A DNA stretch of 7,506 bases from Cohaesibacteraceae bacterium (GTDB taxonomy: Bacteria; Pseudomonadota; Alphaproteobacteria; Rhizobiales; Cohaesibacteraceae). Made by a program: the position numbers and the translations under genes. A model generated the notes under the pieces. It ran no database searches, had not been told where the DNA came from, and saw only the letters and a list, made by a program, of their open reading frames with translations. Shown here piece by piece: positions 7,121-7,506 of the stretch (position 1 is its first letter; the number at the start of each line of letters is the position of its first letter). The stretch spans positions 818-8,323 of the forward strand of contig JAESRR010000160.1 in the NCBI GenBank assembly GCA_016764535.1, read 5' to 3'.

Positions 7121-7506
7121 TTGCGTTCCGGTGAAGGTATGACAAAACGCATGCCACAGCGTGCCATTGCGGGCTGGCTAATGTTTGACTGGGCAGCCCA
7201 GCCCTGGTTTACACTTATAACAACTTTTGTATTTGCCCCCTGGTTCGCCAGCAAAGTGGCGCAAACTCCCGCTGAAGGCCAGGCAATGTGGGGATACGCG
7301 TCTGGCTTCGCCGGTCTATGCATTGCGCTTCTGGGGCCTTCTCTGGGTTCCATTGCCGATCAAATGGGGCAACGCAAACCCTGGATTGCCGCGTTTTCAT
7401 TTATCTATGTCATTTGCGCCAGCCTGCTCTGGTTTACAGATCCAGGGTCCTCACATGCTGTAATCATTGCACTCACTGCATTTTGCATCGGAACTATCGC
7501 AATCGA
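7121..7506 (+). CDS. N-terminal part of a UMF1/Atg22-like major facilitator transporter (3' end outside window)
   Basis: The frame from TTG 7121 stays open to the right edge and gives 128 codons. WLMFDWAAQPWFTLITTFVFAPWF (split here as W19-T31 and L32-F42) matches the 'W-x-x-(Y/F)DWA...TFVFxxYF' opening of UMF1/Atg22-type MFS proteins. Further hydrophobic helices lie at about 57-78, 88-106 and 113-128. Between helices two and three, GSIADQMGQRK (76-86) is a good MFS motif A (G-x-x-x-D-x-x-G-x-R-K), placing that loop in the cytoplasm. The family belongs to the inner membrane. Atg22 in yeast exports amino acids from the vacuole, but substrates of bacterial members are mostly unknown. The 22-base gap and absence of any terminator suggest co-transcription with the glutamate dehydrogenase gene. 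ATG 7139 is the main alternative start. Confidence 0.85.
   Translation, partial: MRSGEGMTKRMPQRAIAGWLMFDWAAQPWFTLITTFVFAPWFASKVAQTPAEGQAMWGYASGFAGLCIALLGPSLGSIADQMGQRKPWIAAFSFIYVICASLLWFTDPGSSHAVIIALTAFCIGTIAI

Noticed and set aside
1..7506. CRISPR arrays, tRNA or rRNA genes, insertion sequences, toxin-antitoxin or phage-defence genes
   Set aside because: I looked for spaced repeats, terminal inverted repeats, cloverleaf-like segments and defence domains and saw none; nearly all the sequence is accounted for by four metabolic or transport genes and one membrane-protein fragment.

Overview
The window looks like ordinary chromosomal DNA from an alphaproteobacterium. GC content is moderate (judged by eye, not computed). 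The pointers are a 1610-residue NAD-glutamate dehydrogenase of the large (180 kDa) class, an alphaproteobacterial-style AhpD-like 'peroxidase-related' protein, and a stand-alone leuB. The genus cannot be fixed from the sequence. No mobile element, CRISPR array, tRNA, rRNA or integration scar was seen.

Layout from left to right: the 3' end of a DUF418-like membrane protein gene (+, to 247); a 106-base gap; leuB, encoding 3-isopropylmalate dehydrogenase (+, 354-1463); a strong intrinsic terminator (1491-1521) lying between convergent genes; a CxxC AhpD/carboxymuconolactone-decarboxylase-fold gene (-, 1526-2140); a 125-base divergent intergenic region; the NAD-glutamate dehydrogenase gene (+, 2266-7098); and, after only 22 bases and a strong ribosome binding site, the first 128 codons of a UMF1/Atg22-like major facilitator transporter (+, from a TTG at 7121, running off the right edge).

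The genes are metabolic housekeeping. LeuB makes the leucine precursor 2-oxoisocaproate. The large dehydrogenase converts glutamate to 2-oxoglutarate plus ammonium and so links amino-acid breakdown to the TCA cycle. The downstream transporter is probably co-transcribed with it, which suggests but does not prove a role in moving a related metabolite. The AhpD-like gene diverges from the dehydrogenase gene and may share its control region.

I found no convincing new biological system. The points most worth checking are the tight dehydrogenase-transporter pairing, altered residues in one otherwise conserved dehydrogenase motif, the leuB start without a Shine-Dalgarno sequence, the compact shared terminator, and an A-run followed by a hairpin in the dehydrogenase catalytic region.
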